A stretch of 17,510 bases of DNA from Lentisphaeria bacterium UBA1724 (GTDB taxonomy: Bacteria > Verrucomicrobiota > Lentisphaeria > Oligosphaerales > Oligosphaeraceae), in assembly GCA_002315885.1 (NCBI GenBank), contig DCIO01000132.1:1-17510 (forward strand), written 5' to 3'. The position numbers and the translations under genes were made by a program. Below are positions 7,800 to 15,012 of the stretch, piece by piece. The number at the start of each line of letters is the position of its first letter. Position 1 is the first letter of the stretch. The notes beneath the pieces are model-generated. The model searched no databases, was not told the origin of the DNA, and was given only the letters and a program-made list of their open reading frames with translations.

Positions 7800-7980
7800 G
7801 TCTGGACGGCATCCCTAACGCTGCCAGCCACCACATCGTGGTTTTTCCTCACCGACAAAAGCACGGATCTGGGCGCATGCGCGCATTCGTGGGAAAGAAT
7901 ATCCGCTGTAGATGATAATGACATCAATGGCCGATAACATGTCGGTCATGATCTATAGCGTCCAGGGATGCCGGCCAGAC
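7800..7980 (+). ncRNA. Array unit 2: structured RNA closed by a ~21-bp inverted repeat
   Basis: The arms 7800-7822 and 7957-7980 form 16 pairs with one A/G mismatch (7806/7974), a small internal loop (A7817 opposite C7962-C7963) and then five more pairs. The arm sequence is unrelated to unit 1. Inside are TGCCA; a short hairpin I (ACCAC-ATC-GTGGT, about 7829-7841); a TTTCC...CAC stem pairing with GTGGGAAA (7844-7852 with 7889-7896) around a palindromic GCGCATGCGC (7873-7882); the segment CCGCTGTAGATGATAATGACATC (7903-7925); hairpin III (7923-7952, 11 bp with one bulge and one G-U); and TCTAT just before the closing arm. It lacks a counterpart of unit 1 hairpin IV. The order of elements matches unit 1. 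Confidence 0.72.
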
Positions 7981-8014
7981 TATTTTCTACCCATACTTCC
8001 ACAAGATATAGCTT

Positions 8015-8044
8015 AAAAAACGGGAACCGCGTTTCGGGTCCCCG
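8015..8044 (-). terminator. Rho-independent terminator of clpP
   Basis: Read on the minus strand, an 8-bp stem CGGGGACC / GGTTCCCG (one G-U pair) with loop CGAAACGC is followed directly by TTTTTT. It lies about 70 nt past the clpP stop and faces the ncRNA array, so it would stop clpP transcription from running antisense into the array. Confidence 0.75.
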
Positions 8045-8051
8045 TAGGTGC

Positions 8052-8110
8052 GCCCCTCGTATAGCGGGCGCAAGCCCAGCGAAACGAGGGGCAAGGCGGC
8101 AAAGCCGCAG
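8052..8110. repeat. Dispersed-type palindromic element between clpP and its terminator
   Basis: A long hairpin has outer arms GCCCCTCGT and ACGAGGGGC (8052-8093) and an inner hairpin GGGC-GCAA-GCCC. A second small hairpin GGCGGC-AAA-GCCGC follows (8096-8109). The inner GGGC-G(C/T)AA-GCCC motif also occurs at 17448-17458 inside the repeats at the window's right end, so this looks like a member of the same REP-like palindromic family. In the minus direction it would form a stable 3' structure on clpP mRNA. Confidence 0.5.
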
Positions 8111-8113
8111 AGG

Positions 8114-8692
8114 CTATTTCTTCGGCGCCAGTACCTTATCCACCAGGCCATTGACGATGGCCTCCTCGGCGGACATGAAGAAATCCCGCTCGCTCTGCTT
8201 GCGGATTTCCTCGGCAGGGCGTCCCGTATGCTTGGAGAGGATATCGTAGAGTGCGTCCTTCAGGCGGAGGATTTCCTGTGCCTGGATACTGATGTCTGCA
8301 GCGGTGCCTTCGAAGCCACCCGAGGGCTGATGGACCATGATGCGGGAGTGCGGCAACGCAAAGCGCTTGCCCTTGGAACCCGCCGCAAGCAGGACGGCGC
8401 CCATGGATGCCGCCTGTCCTACGCAGTAGGTATTCACGGGGCAGGAAATCATCTGCATAGTGTCGTAGATAGCCAAACCCGCCGTGACACTGCCACCAGG
8501 GCTGTTGATGTACAGATGGATGTCCTTCTTCGGGTCCTCGGACTGCAGGAAAAGCAGCTGCGCCACCAGGATGTCGGCCACATTGTTGTCAATGGGTGTC
8601 CCCAGCATGATGACACGGTCCTTCAGAAGACGGGAATAGATGTCGTATTGGCGTTCGCCCCCAGCAGTCTGTTCAATCACAAATGGAATCAT
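8114..8692 (-). CDS. clpP: ATP-dependent Clp protease proteolytic subunit ClpP
   Basis: Cytosolic serine protease that forms tetradecameric barrels and degrades proteins fed by AAA+ unfoldases. The protein is 192 residues, standard for mature ClpP, and opens with MIPFVIEQTAGGERQYDIYSRLL, the canonical N-terminal loop. The triad is intact: Ser96 in GQAASMGAV, His121 in IMVHQPSGG and Asp170 in ERDFFMSAEEA. The oxyanion-loop segment YINSPGGSVTAGLAIYDTMQ is also intact. A strong AAGGAGGAG Shine-Dalgarno precedes the ATG. The usual neighbours tig and clpX are absent. Instead an AAA+ ATPase gene lies 85 nt upstream on the same strand, so the two may be co-transcribed. Confidence 0.97.
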   Translation of the reverse strand: MIPFVIEQTAGGERQYDIYSRLLKDRVIMLGTPIDNNVADILVAQLLFLQSEDPKKDIHLYINSPGGSVTAGLAIYDTMQMISCPVNTYCVGQAASMGAVLLAAGSKGKRFALPHSRIMVHQPSGGFEGTAADISIQAQEILRLKDALYDILSKHTGRPAEEIRKQSERDFFMSAEEAIVNGLVDKVLAPKK

Positions 8693-8719
8693 AACTTCTC
8701 CTCCTTATTCTATTTTACC

Positions 8720-8760
8720 CTGGACTACCCTAGGATGGCCTGATGCCTATCCTAGGATAG
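8720..8760. repeat. CCTAGGAT repeats with a 14-nt palindrome before clpP
   Basis: The gap between the AAA+ gene and clpP carries two CCTAGGAT(G/A)GCC units; the second is embedded in a perfect palindrome CTATCCTAGGATAG (8746-8759). It could be an operator, an mRNA processing hairpin or a repeat remnant. No T-run follows it in the minus direction, so it is not a standard terminator. Confidence 0.4.
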
Positions 8761-8777
8761 CCTACCGGTCTAGCCCC

Positions 8778-11108
8778 CTAGAAGCCAATCCCGTGCTTCT
8801 CTTCGCCCAAGCCCTTGTAGGAGCCGTAGGAATCCCGTGCCTGCGCCTCCAGCTTCAGGGCGTCGATGATTTCCGATGCCTCCAGCGTCTCGTCCTCCAG
8901 ATAGAAGAGTTGCTGGCGGACATTGCGGTAGTCCGAAGGCGTCAGGCGCTCAATGGCATGGAGGGCCTCCCTATCCGCCTCGGTGAGTTCGGGGGCGCCG
9001 ATGGGGCCGAAGTATGTCTTGTAGAAGACCTCCTTGCCCTGGTCGTCCAGGAAATCGAAGTGGATGCGGAAGGTGAAGCGCCGCAGTGCCGCGGGATCCA
9101 GCTTCTGAATGAGGTTCGTGGAGACAGCGAAGATGCCGTTGAAGTTCTCCATCTCGGTCAGGAGCGTATTGACCTGCGAGACCTCCCAGGAACGCTGTGC
9201 GCCGTCGCGGGAGGAGAGCATGGAGTCACCCTCGTCGATGAAGAGCATCTCGTTGTTCTTCTCCGCCTCGGCGAAGGCCGCCGCCAGCAGATGCTCCGTG
9301 CCCCCCACATACATGGAGAGCAACTCGGAGGCGTTCTTGATGTTCAGCTTCTTCCCCAGGGACTTCGCCAGATACTTCACGAACTCCGTCTTGCCGCTGC
9401 CGGGAACACCGTGCAGCAACAGATTCATGCGGGGACGGTCCCGGCCTTCCTGACCAGGCTTGCCCTGGGCATCCAGGAAGTTCCGGCACACCTGGATGAT
9501 GCGCTCGGGGCGGATGCCGCTCTTGATGTTCAGACCCTCCAGGGAGTAGTCCCGCGCGGGTTCCAGACGCTCGTCGTTGGACTTGCGGATGCCTAGCAGT
9601 GCACAATGCGCCCGCAGGAACGTCCCTACACACTCCTCGAAGGACTTCTCGGGAGACGCGGAGACCAGCGCCGCGGCGTTCTTCACCGCCAGGGCGATGC
9701 CGCCAGCATTGACCTTGTACTTGCGGGAGACGTCGTTGATGAATTCCGCGGACAGCTTGCCCTCACAGCCCTCCTTCTTCAGGCAGTTCTCCCAGATGTG
9801 CACGCGGGTCTCGGGAAGCAGCTCGTCAAAGAGTACCGAGTAGTCAAAGCGTCGGCGGGAGGACTTAGCGATGGCGTCCTGCTGGGAGTTGCAGATCCAG
9901 ATGACAGTGTGGCGGTTTTCGTCAATGACCGTATTCAGCTGTCCCTTGGTCTCCGCGCCATCCTCGCGAGCGAAGAACATCCCGAAGAAGCCATTGGCTC
10001 GGTTCGCCTCAATCATGTCGTCGCACTCGTCCACCACCAGGATGACCTTCTTGGGATCCAGCTGGCGCTGGGCAGCCGACAGCGCCGCATAGCGGAAGCT
10101 GGCGGAGTAGGAACGTCGGCAGGAGTCCTTGTCATTCTGGGCAATGAAGTAGAGATCGCGCCCCAGCAACTTCGCCAGCGAGACGGAGAAGCTGGTCTTG
10201 CCTGCGCCCGCCGCGCCGTAGAGCAGAATGGAACAGCCATTTTCGGAGGGCTTGCTCTTGATCATCTCTGCGATGACCTTCCCGTGTTCCTCGGCAATCT
10301 TTCCATGGAACTCCCAGGGAAGCGCCTCGTCGGTGCACTTCGTCCAGAAGCGCTCGGAGAGTGCCTGCTGGCTAGTGCCCGTCAGGAAGCTCATGAAACC
10401 GCGGTCGATATCGCCATCCTCGTCAATGATGCCAAACTTATGGAGGTTCGCGTTATCCGCCAGATAAGCCCCCACCTGGTATTCATCCACGCCAGCCGCA
10501 ATGGCCAGTTTACGGGAATCGAAGGTATTCCGGTAGGTGCTGACGGAGAAATCACCCATCTTCAGGCGTTCGCTCTCCTGCAGGAAGAAGACCAGGAGGA
10601 TATCCCGCTCGTGCTCATCCAGCCCCAGATACTTCTGGAGCTCCTCAATCCGAATCTGGAGGGGACGACGGCGGTAGTCCTTTTTCTCGACAACATCCTT
10701 GTATTCCTGAACGCGCTTATCCAGAATTCCCGCCAAGAACTCCCAAATCAATCTCCGGTTGCCGATTTCCTTGTAGAGGGACTCCAGCAGGTCGCTCACA
10801 TTCCGGCTGTTGTGACGACGGCGGTAGGAGTTCGTATTCTCCTCAATGAACTCATCGCGGGTCCTCTTCAAGGGAATCAGCTCGTTCAGCAATGTCTGGA
10901 ATTCGGACTCCTTGAGCAGAGAGGAAATGCTCTCCCAAATATCGTCATCGCGGACATCCTGAGGACCTGCGTGGTGACAGACACGCGCCAGAATCTGTGC
11001 CCGAACCATCGCCAGATAGTGGTCCACATTGGCGCCAAATAGACGCTCCATCTCCAAATCCTGGAGTGTCATTTTCTTGGACTTCTTTCGTGTAGTTACA
11101 GTTGCCAT
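8778..11108 (-). CDS. Large tandem AAA+ ATPase ending in IGF, upstream of clpP
   Basis: A 776-residue protein with a basic start, a helical N-terminal region (about 20-290) and two AAA+ modules. Module 1 has Walker A GAAGAGKT (298-305) and Walker B ILVVDECD (356-363). Module 2 has Walker A GVPGSGKT (567-574), Walker B MLFIDEGD (621-628), a sensor-1-like STN (663-665) and the arginine pair RR (676-677). Module 2 resembles the FtsH/CDC48 type, while module 1 is divergent. It is not ClpA, ClpB or ClpX: no ClpN, zinc-binding or M domain is visible. I chose the ATG at 11108 because GAGGAGGGAAAG lies just before it; longer forms lack such a site. The last residues, HGIGF, match the IGF tripeptide by which ClpX docks to ClpP. 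Substrates are unknown. Confidence 0.8.
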   Translation of the reverse strand: MATVTTRKKSKKMTLQDLEMERLFGANVDHYLAMVRAQILARVCHHAGPQDVRDDDIWESISSLLKESEFQTLLNELIPLKRTRDEFIEENTNSYRRRHNSRNVSDLLESLYKEIGNRRLIWEFLAGILDKRVQEYKDVVEKKDYRRRPLQIRIEELQKYLGLDEHERDILLVFFLQESERLKMGDFSVSTYRNTFDSRKLAIAAGVDEYQVGAYLADNANLHKFGIIDEDGDIDRGFMSFLTGTSQQALSERFWTKCTDEALPWEFHGKIAEEHGKVIAEMIKSKPSENGCSILLYGAAGAGKTSFSVSLAKLLGRDLYFIAQNDKDSCRRSYSASFRYAALSAAQRQLDPKKVILVVDECDDMIEANRANGFFGMFFAREDGAETKGQLNTVIDENRHTVIWICNSQQDAIAKSSRRRFDYSVLFDELLPETRVHIWENCLKKEGCEGKLSAEFINDVSRKYKVNAGGIALAVKNAAALVSASPEKSFEECVGTFLRAHCALLGIRKSNDERLEPARDYSLEGLNIKSGIRPERIIQVCRNFLDAQGKPGQEGRDRPRMNLLLHGVPGSGKTEFVKYLAKSLGKKLNIKNASELLSMYVGGTEHLLAAAFAEAEKNNEMLFIDEGDSMLSSRDGAQRSWEVSQVNTLLTEMENFNGIFAVSTNLIQKLDPAALRRFTFRIHFDFLDDQGKEVFYKTYFGPIGAPELTEADREALHAIERLTPSDYRNVRQQLFYLEDETLEASEIIDALKLEAQARDSYGSYKGLGEEKHGIGF

Positions 11109-11190
11109 CTTTCCCTCCTCGGTTGTATTCTTCTTACTTGCTTTGGTAATGTCTGTGTTGCTCATATTTGTTCTTTTGCTTGGGTACATT

Positions 11191-11217
11191 CTGCCACCAG
11201 AATCATTCCGGTGGCAG
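11191..11217. promoter_or_regulatory. 27-nt near-perfect palindrome upstream of the AAA+ gene
   Basis: CTGCCACC and GGTGGCAG form 8 perfect pairs, and the inner GAAT/ATTC adds 4 more around a single central base, with one A/C mismatch between the two blocks. It sits 83-109 nt upstream of the AAA+ start and 66 nt past the stop of the ankyrin-like gene. No T-run follows on the minus strand, which argues against a simple terminator; an operator or 5'-UTR hairpin is more likely. Confidence 0.5.
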
Positions 11218-11282
11218 CAATTTCGCGTCATCAATGATGATACGTGGGATGCCACGAATCCCTATCACCTCTTTTCGACTTT

Positions 11283-11648
11283 CTACAATTTTTTCTCGTC
11301 GAAGATACGCTGCAGCTCCGCGTTGTCCGCGTATGCTTGCCGGGGCGTCTGCGCAAACGTGGTAGCGCAACAATCCGCATCCGGATCCGCCCCCAATTCC
11401 ATCAACAACCGCACAACGGGATAATTCCCATGCAGACAGGCAGTCAAAAAGGGATGACATGCGGGATGCACGGGTATCGGACTGGCATCATATACCCAGT
11501 ACTTCTTCTTCAGATCCTCTGCGGTCAGACCACATTTCTTGACCTGCTCCAGGACCTCCTGCGGCGTACCTGAAACACACAGGCGACAAAGTTCCTCCAA
11601 TTCCACACGCTCCTGACCACGAAAACTCTTGTGGGTGCTTTTCTCCAT
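11283..11648 (-). CDS. Small ankyrin-repeat-like protein
   Basis: A 121-residue cytoplasmic protein without signal peptide or membrane segment. The C-terminal half contains HPFLTACLHGNYPVVRLLMELGADPDA, a recognisable ankyrin repeat, followed by a partial second one with TPRQAYADNAELQRIFDEKK. The N-terminal half (LEELCRLCVSGTPQEVLEQVKKCGL) may be another degenerate repeat. Ankyrin repeats mediate protein-protein binding; the partner is unknown. AGGAGGG is positioned 4 nt before the ATG, fixing the start. It lies upstream of the AAA+ gene in the same direction, separated by 174 nt containing the palindrome at 11191-11217, so it may be in the same transcription unit. Confidence 0.75.
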   Translation of the reverse strand: MEKSTHKSFRGQERVELEELCRLCVSGTPQEVLEQVKKCGLTAEDLKKKYWVYDASPIPVHPACHPFLTACLHGNYPVVRLLMELGADPDADCCATTFAQTPRQAYADNAELQRIFDEKKL

Positions 11649-11824
11649 AATTCCCTCCTGTTGATTGATTGATTAACCACAAAATCACATCAGACTGCAT
11701 AAATGTTACTCCCAAAATCGCAGAACCTATCACATATTTTGCCCACTTCGAGGATTTATATTGTGAAAGATTGACGTGAATTATTCAATTGCAAATAAAA
11801 TCAACAATCTCAATTTTGACTTTT

Positions 11825-13243
11825 ATGGACTTAGAGAAGCGCGCAAACAAGGTCTCCTGGAAAGAGAAGATCGGCTGGGGATTCGGTGGATGGGCCGACA
11901 ATTACACATACAGCATCGTAGGTCTCCTCTACATGTATATCTACGTGGACTTCTTCAAGATGAGTCCCGTATTGGCGGGTATTGCCCTGGCGATACCACG
12001 GTTCTTTGACGCCATCACCGACCCCATCATGGGCATCTGGTCCGATAACTTCCGCTCACGATGGGGGCGGCGGCGTCCGCTGATTGTAGTAGGTGCGATT
12101 CTCTGCGGGATATTATTGCCGTTGCATTGGCTTCCGCCGTTTTTGGACACGGTGTCCAATCCCTGGTATTGCAATGGGCCATTCTTGTTCATCACCACCA
12201 TCAGTTGCATCTACGCAGTGGCGTATACGATCTTCATCGTGCCATTCACGGCGTTGGGCTTCGAACTGAGTGACGACTATGATGAGCGTACACACGTGCT
12301 TTGCTGGCGCCGCTATCTGGGACTCTGTGGTAAGACGCTGGTGCCCTTTGTCTACAAATTGAGCGTCAACCCGGAAATCTTCCCGAACATCCGGACGGGT
12401 GCGGTAGTGATGTCTTGCGTAGCGTCGTTGTTTGTAATCGGCTTGGGCATTCTGCCTGCGATTTGCTGCAAGGAGAATCCCCACCACCAGGAGCAGCCGA
12501 AGATCTCCCTGGCGAAATCCCTGGGATGCATTACCCACAACAGGCCCTATCTGATACTGCTTCTGGGACTGATTGTGACTCTTGCGGTGGGCGAGGCCGT
12601 GGAGGGAACCTGGGGACTCCTGACACTGCACTACATCTGCCATAGCAACGAACAACTCAATGGCGATATCATCTTCTACTCGAAAATCCTGGAAGTAGCA
12701 ATTAGCTTCATCAGCCTCTTCGTCATGATTAAATTGGCGGGGCGTATCGGCAAAAATCGCGGCTTCATCATCGGCACAATCGTGACGATTATCGGCTATC
12801 TGACTCTGACATTTACCTACATTCCGAAATTCCCATTCCTCCATCTGCTTAGCATGGGCTTCATCTGGATTGCCACACAGGGCAGCGGATTGATGCTGGA
12901 TTCCATGTGCTCCGATGTCTGCGAATATGAGGAATACCTCACGGGGCAACGGGCAGAGGGTATGCTGGGGGCTTTCCGCACATTCACCCAGAAGGCATGC
13001 TGCGCTCTCGGCGGCGTCACGACCGGACTGGCACTGGAATTCTGTGGATACGACCCACAAAAGCTGGAGAATGGCGGGTTGGATACGTCGGTCTTCCTGA
13101 AGCTGAAGACCCTCTATATCATCCTGCCTATTGTGGGCGCCATCGCAATCATCCTCCTCTTCTGCTTCTACCCCCTGACAAAGAAGCGCATGGCAGAAAT
13201 CCATGCCGAATTGGAAAGACGACACCAGAAGGCGGATTCTTGA
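11825..13243 (+). CDS. GPH-family (glycoside-pentoside-hexuronide) cation symporter
   Basis: Inner-membrane MFS-type sugar:cation symporter of 472 residues with about 12 hydrophobic segments. The GPH signature is clear near the N-terminus: IGWGFGGWADNYTYS, then DAITDPIMGIWSDNF (62-76) and RSRWGRRRPLIVVGA, equivalent to the DxxTDPxxGxxxDxxxxRxGRxRP hallmark of MelB/XylP relatives. The later SDVCEYEEYLTGQRAEGMLGAFRTFTQK segment is the conserved second-half motif. Substrate is unknown. The first ATG giving a family-like N-terminus is 11825; there is no clear Shine-Dalgarno, and a TTG at 11789 is a less likely alternative. It is divergent from the ankyrin-like gene across a 176-nt A/T-rich gap, and is followed closely by the phosphatase-like gene. 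Confidence 0.9.
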   Translation: MDLEKRANKVSWKEKIGWGFGGWADNYTYSIVGLLYMYIYVDFFKMSPVLAGIALAIPRFFDAITDPIMGIWSDNFRSRWGRRRPLIVVGAILCGILLPLHWLPPFLDTVSNPWYCNGPFLFITTISCIYAVAYTIFIVPFTALGFELSDDYDERTHVLCWRRYLGLCGKTLVPFVYKLSVNPEIFPNIRTGAVVMSCVASLFVIGLGILPAICCKENPHHQEQPKISLAKSLGCITHNRPYLILLLGLIVTLAVGEAVEGTWGLLTLHYICHSNEQLNGDIIFYSKILEVAISFISLFVMIKLAGRIGKNRGFIIGTIVTIIGYLTLTFTYIPKFPFLHLLSMGFIWIATQGSGLMLDSMCSDVCEYEEYLTGQRAEGMLGAFRTFTQKACCALGGVTTGLALEFCGYDPQKLENGGLDTSVFLKLKTLYIILPIVGAIAIILLFCFYPLTKKRMAEIHAELERRHQKADS

Positions 13244-13267
13244 TTCTTGATTCTCGATTCTTTTTTT
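13233..13267. repeat. GATTCTT simple repeat after the transporter gene
   Basis: Three to four tandem GATTCTT/GATTCTC heptamers end in a run of seven T. It overlaps the transporter's last codons and fills part of the 67-nt gap to the next gene. It could be a slippage-prone short repeat. No hairpin precedes the T-run, so termination is unlikely. Confidence 0.5.
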
Positions 13268-13310
13268 GGTGTGGGCGGTGTCTTGCGTAGGTTTTTTCTT
13301 GGTTGATTTC

Positions 13311-15008
13311 ATGAATTCTGTTCCGATTGCCATTCAGTTAGTATCTCCCGTAGAGGGGGCCCAGGTCGTTCTCCACACTACTGTCCAATTGAAATTTCTG
13401 CGGATGCCTCTTTCGGAGCGTCGTGTGTATATGCATGACGCGGCTTGCCGAGAGGAGTTGGCCAGCGGTGGGGACTTGGGAAAGCCCGTGCTTCTGGAAT
13501 GGCAATGCGATTATGAGGGCGAGTTCATCGTGAGCCTTTCCACCTCTCCTGAATTTCCCGAGGGGAATTGTGTGATCTATACCACAACGGAGACGCATTT
13601 GGAAGTCTACAATTTGATGATTGCCACCACCTACTACTGGAAAGTCCAGTGCGGCGGGTCGTCCTCCGCCATCGGCTCCTTCGTCACCGCGGATTTGGCA
13701 CCACGGATTCTGCGGATTCCCAATTTGTGGAATTGCCGTGATTTGGGCGGTCGCGTGGGGTTGGGCGGTCGTCGCGTGAAGCAGAACATCGTCCTTCGCA
13801 CGGGGGGCTTTGCAGAGAATTCCGAGCCCGTCCTCTGTTCCCTGGAGGAGCTTCAGAAGAAGCCGAAATTCAATGAAAGGGTTGAAAAAATCAAATCTTC
13901 CACGGTGGTCCTGAAGAATTGTCCCAGAACGGAAATCCCCTATCTGTTGGATGGCGAATGGACGGTCTTTCTGCCCAAAATGGCTTCCTTCGGAGAAACA
14001 GAATTCGAACAGGTGGATGCGTTGACCGAAATCCCCGAGAGTTTCCTGGGCGCGCAAGGAGTGAAGATGTCCGTGAATGAAAAATACGGCATCGTCATGC
14101 AGGAAGTCCATGACAAGCTTCCTGCAGTGCTGATGATGGACTTTGTCTCCCCTGCGGAAGGCTGCATGCCTTTCACCTGCGGCGCGGACTGGTATTGGTA
14201 TCTGAATTGCAACGGCGTCACCATTTACGACCGCCGAAAGGGAAATGGCAGGCGCAGCGACAAGGATGGCTTCATGCTTTTCCTGCCTGTCAAGAAGGGC
14301 CATAATCTCCTGACGGTCTATCTGGGCAGCGGCAACGCCAGCTTCAGCTGGTATATCGCCCCAGTGCCGCAGGGGACGACGCTCCAGGAGGCCGTCGATA
14401 GCGGCATGGCAGAAAACGAGTGCATTCTGACCTCCTTCTGCAAACAGGGAAAGAAGGACGAGGCGGGTAACCAACTCTACACCAAAGGCAAGTGGATTCT
14501 GAACGAGGCGGGCCGAGAATACCTCCGAAATACCTTCAAGATCAAGACCGAAATCGATTTGCGAAATCAGAAGGAATGCGTGGGCTTGACGGAATCCCCT
14601 GCGGGCAGCGATGTCAGGTGGATCAATATCCCCTCCAATGCCTACGAGGGCATTCTGGGAAAACCCGGACGGGAAAACTTTGCCAAAACCTTCAGGATTT
14701 TCCTGGACGAGACGAATTATCCCATCGTATTCCACTGCATCGGGGGACAGGACCGCACGGGAACCGTCGCATTCATTCTCAATGCATTGATGGGATGCGA
14801 CGAAAATGAGCTATTCTTGGATTGGGAGTGCTCGGCCTTCAGAAATACAGCAGACGAATTCTGCCTGGAGAGCTATTTCGATAAAATGATAGAGGCCTTC
14901 CAGAATTTGCCGGGAGATACACTCTGCCAGAAGATGGAATACTACATCATCTCACTGGGTTTCACCAGGGAAGATATTCAGAAACTCCGAAGAATATTGC
15001 TTGAATAA
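13311..15008 (+). CDS. Tyrosine/dual-specificity phosphatase-like protein with internal insertion
   Basis: A 565-residue protein. Residues 1-130 look like a beta-rich Ig/FN3-type domain (IQLVSPVEGAQVVLHTTVQLKF ... TTYYWKVQCGGSSSAIGSF). A phosphatase domain begins with NLWNCRDLGG (Arg143-Gly147) and GRRVKQNIVLRTGGF. It is interrupted by roughly 220 residues (about 168-390) that contain another beta-rich domain (LLDGEWTVFLPK ... NASFSWYIAPVPQG). It resumes with KTEIDLRNQKE (412-422) and ends with the active-site loop HCIGGQDRTG (Cys476, Arg482), matching the CX5R signature of bacterial Y_phosphatase3-type enzymes. No clear signal peptide is seen from ATG 13311; a longer form from 13266 has a hydrophobic start and could be exported. 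Substrate is unknown: protein phosphotyrosine, phosphoinositide or a small metabolite are all possible. Confidence 0.8.
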   Translation: MNSVPIAIQLVSPVEGAQVVLHTTVQLKFLRMPLSERRVYMHDAACREELASGGDLGKPVLLEWQCDYEGEFIVSLSTSPEFPEGNCVIYTTTETHLEVYNLMIATTYYWKVQCGGSSSAIGSFVTADLAPRILRIPNLWNCRDLGGRVGLGGRRVKQNIVLRTGGFAENSEPVLCSLEELQKKPKFNERVEKIKSSTVVLKNCPRTEIPYLLDGEWTVFLPKMASFGETEFEQVDALTEIPESFLGAQGVKMSVNEKYGIVMQEVHDKLPAVLMMDFVSPAEGCMPFTCGADWYWYLNCNGVTIYDRRKGNGRRSDKDGFMLFLPVKKGHNLLTVYLGSGNASFSWYIAPVPQGTTLQEAVDSGMAENECILTSFCKQGKKDEAGNQLYTKGKWILNEAGREYLRNTFKIKTEIDLRNQKECVGLTESPAGSDVRWINIPSNAYEGILGKPGRENFAKTFRIFLDETNYPIVFHCIGGQDRTGTVAFILNALMGCDENELFLDWECSAFRNTADEFCLESYFDKMIEAFQNLPGDTLCQKMEYYIISLGFTREDIQKLRRILLE

Positions 15009-15012
15009 CTCG

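Larger units (their letters stand above)
7571..7980 (+). other. Tandem array of two retron-like structured RNA units
   Basis: This 410-nt stretch carries no credible protein gene. It splits exactly into two abutting units, 7571-7799 and 7800-7980, each closed by its own long inverted repeat and each sharing an internal core. It starts 22 nt after the RT stop on the same strand, so it is probably transcribed with the RT. G-U wobble pairs that need the + strand occur in several helices (T7580:G7790; two in 7651-7672; one in 7606-7623; G7930:T7946). One mismatch in the unit 1 closing stem (A7597/C7773) would pair as a wobble only on the minus strand. The layout suggests RNA templates or partners for the RT. 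No similar arrangement is known to me. Confidence 0.75.

Noticed and set aside
7571..7980. Group II intron RNA or DGR template repeat
   Set aside because: I see no domain V-like hairpin, no maturase or endonuclease domain in the RT, no variable-repeat target gene and no Avd gene nearby.
7571..7980. CRISPR array
   Set aside because: There are no short identical direct repeats with regular spacers and no cas genes; the units are about 181 and 229 nt and each is self-complementary.
7981..8044. Possible third array unit after 7980
   Set aside because: No arm complementary to this stretch and no CTGTAG/ACATC core were found; the hairpin present is the clpP terminator on the minus strand.
7643..8249. 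Short open frames in the array and overlapping clpP's end (7643-7915, 7968-8249)
   Set aside because: Their translations look like random sequence, and the DNA is explained by RNA stems, a terminator and clpP on the other strand.
9606..11042. Long + strand open frame opposite the AAA+ gene
   Set aside because: It is the antisense shadow of the AAA+ gene, which has two full sets of Walker motifs and a strong ribosome binding site.
12113..13333. Long minus-strand frame opposite the transporter
   Set aside because: Shadow of a gene with a clear GPH signature and 12 hydrophobic segments.
13338..14735. Long minus-strand frame opposite the phosphatase-like gene
   Set aside because: Shadow of the phosphatase-like gene, which has the HCxxGxDRTG loop; the antisense product shows no recognisable domain.
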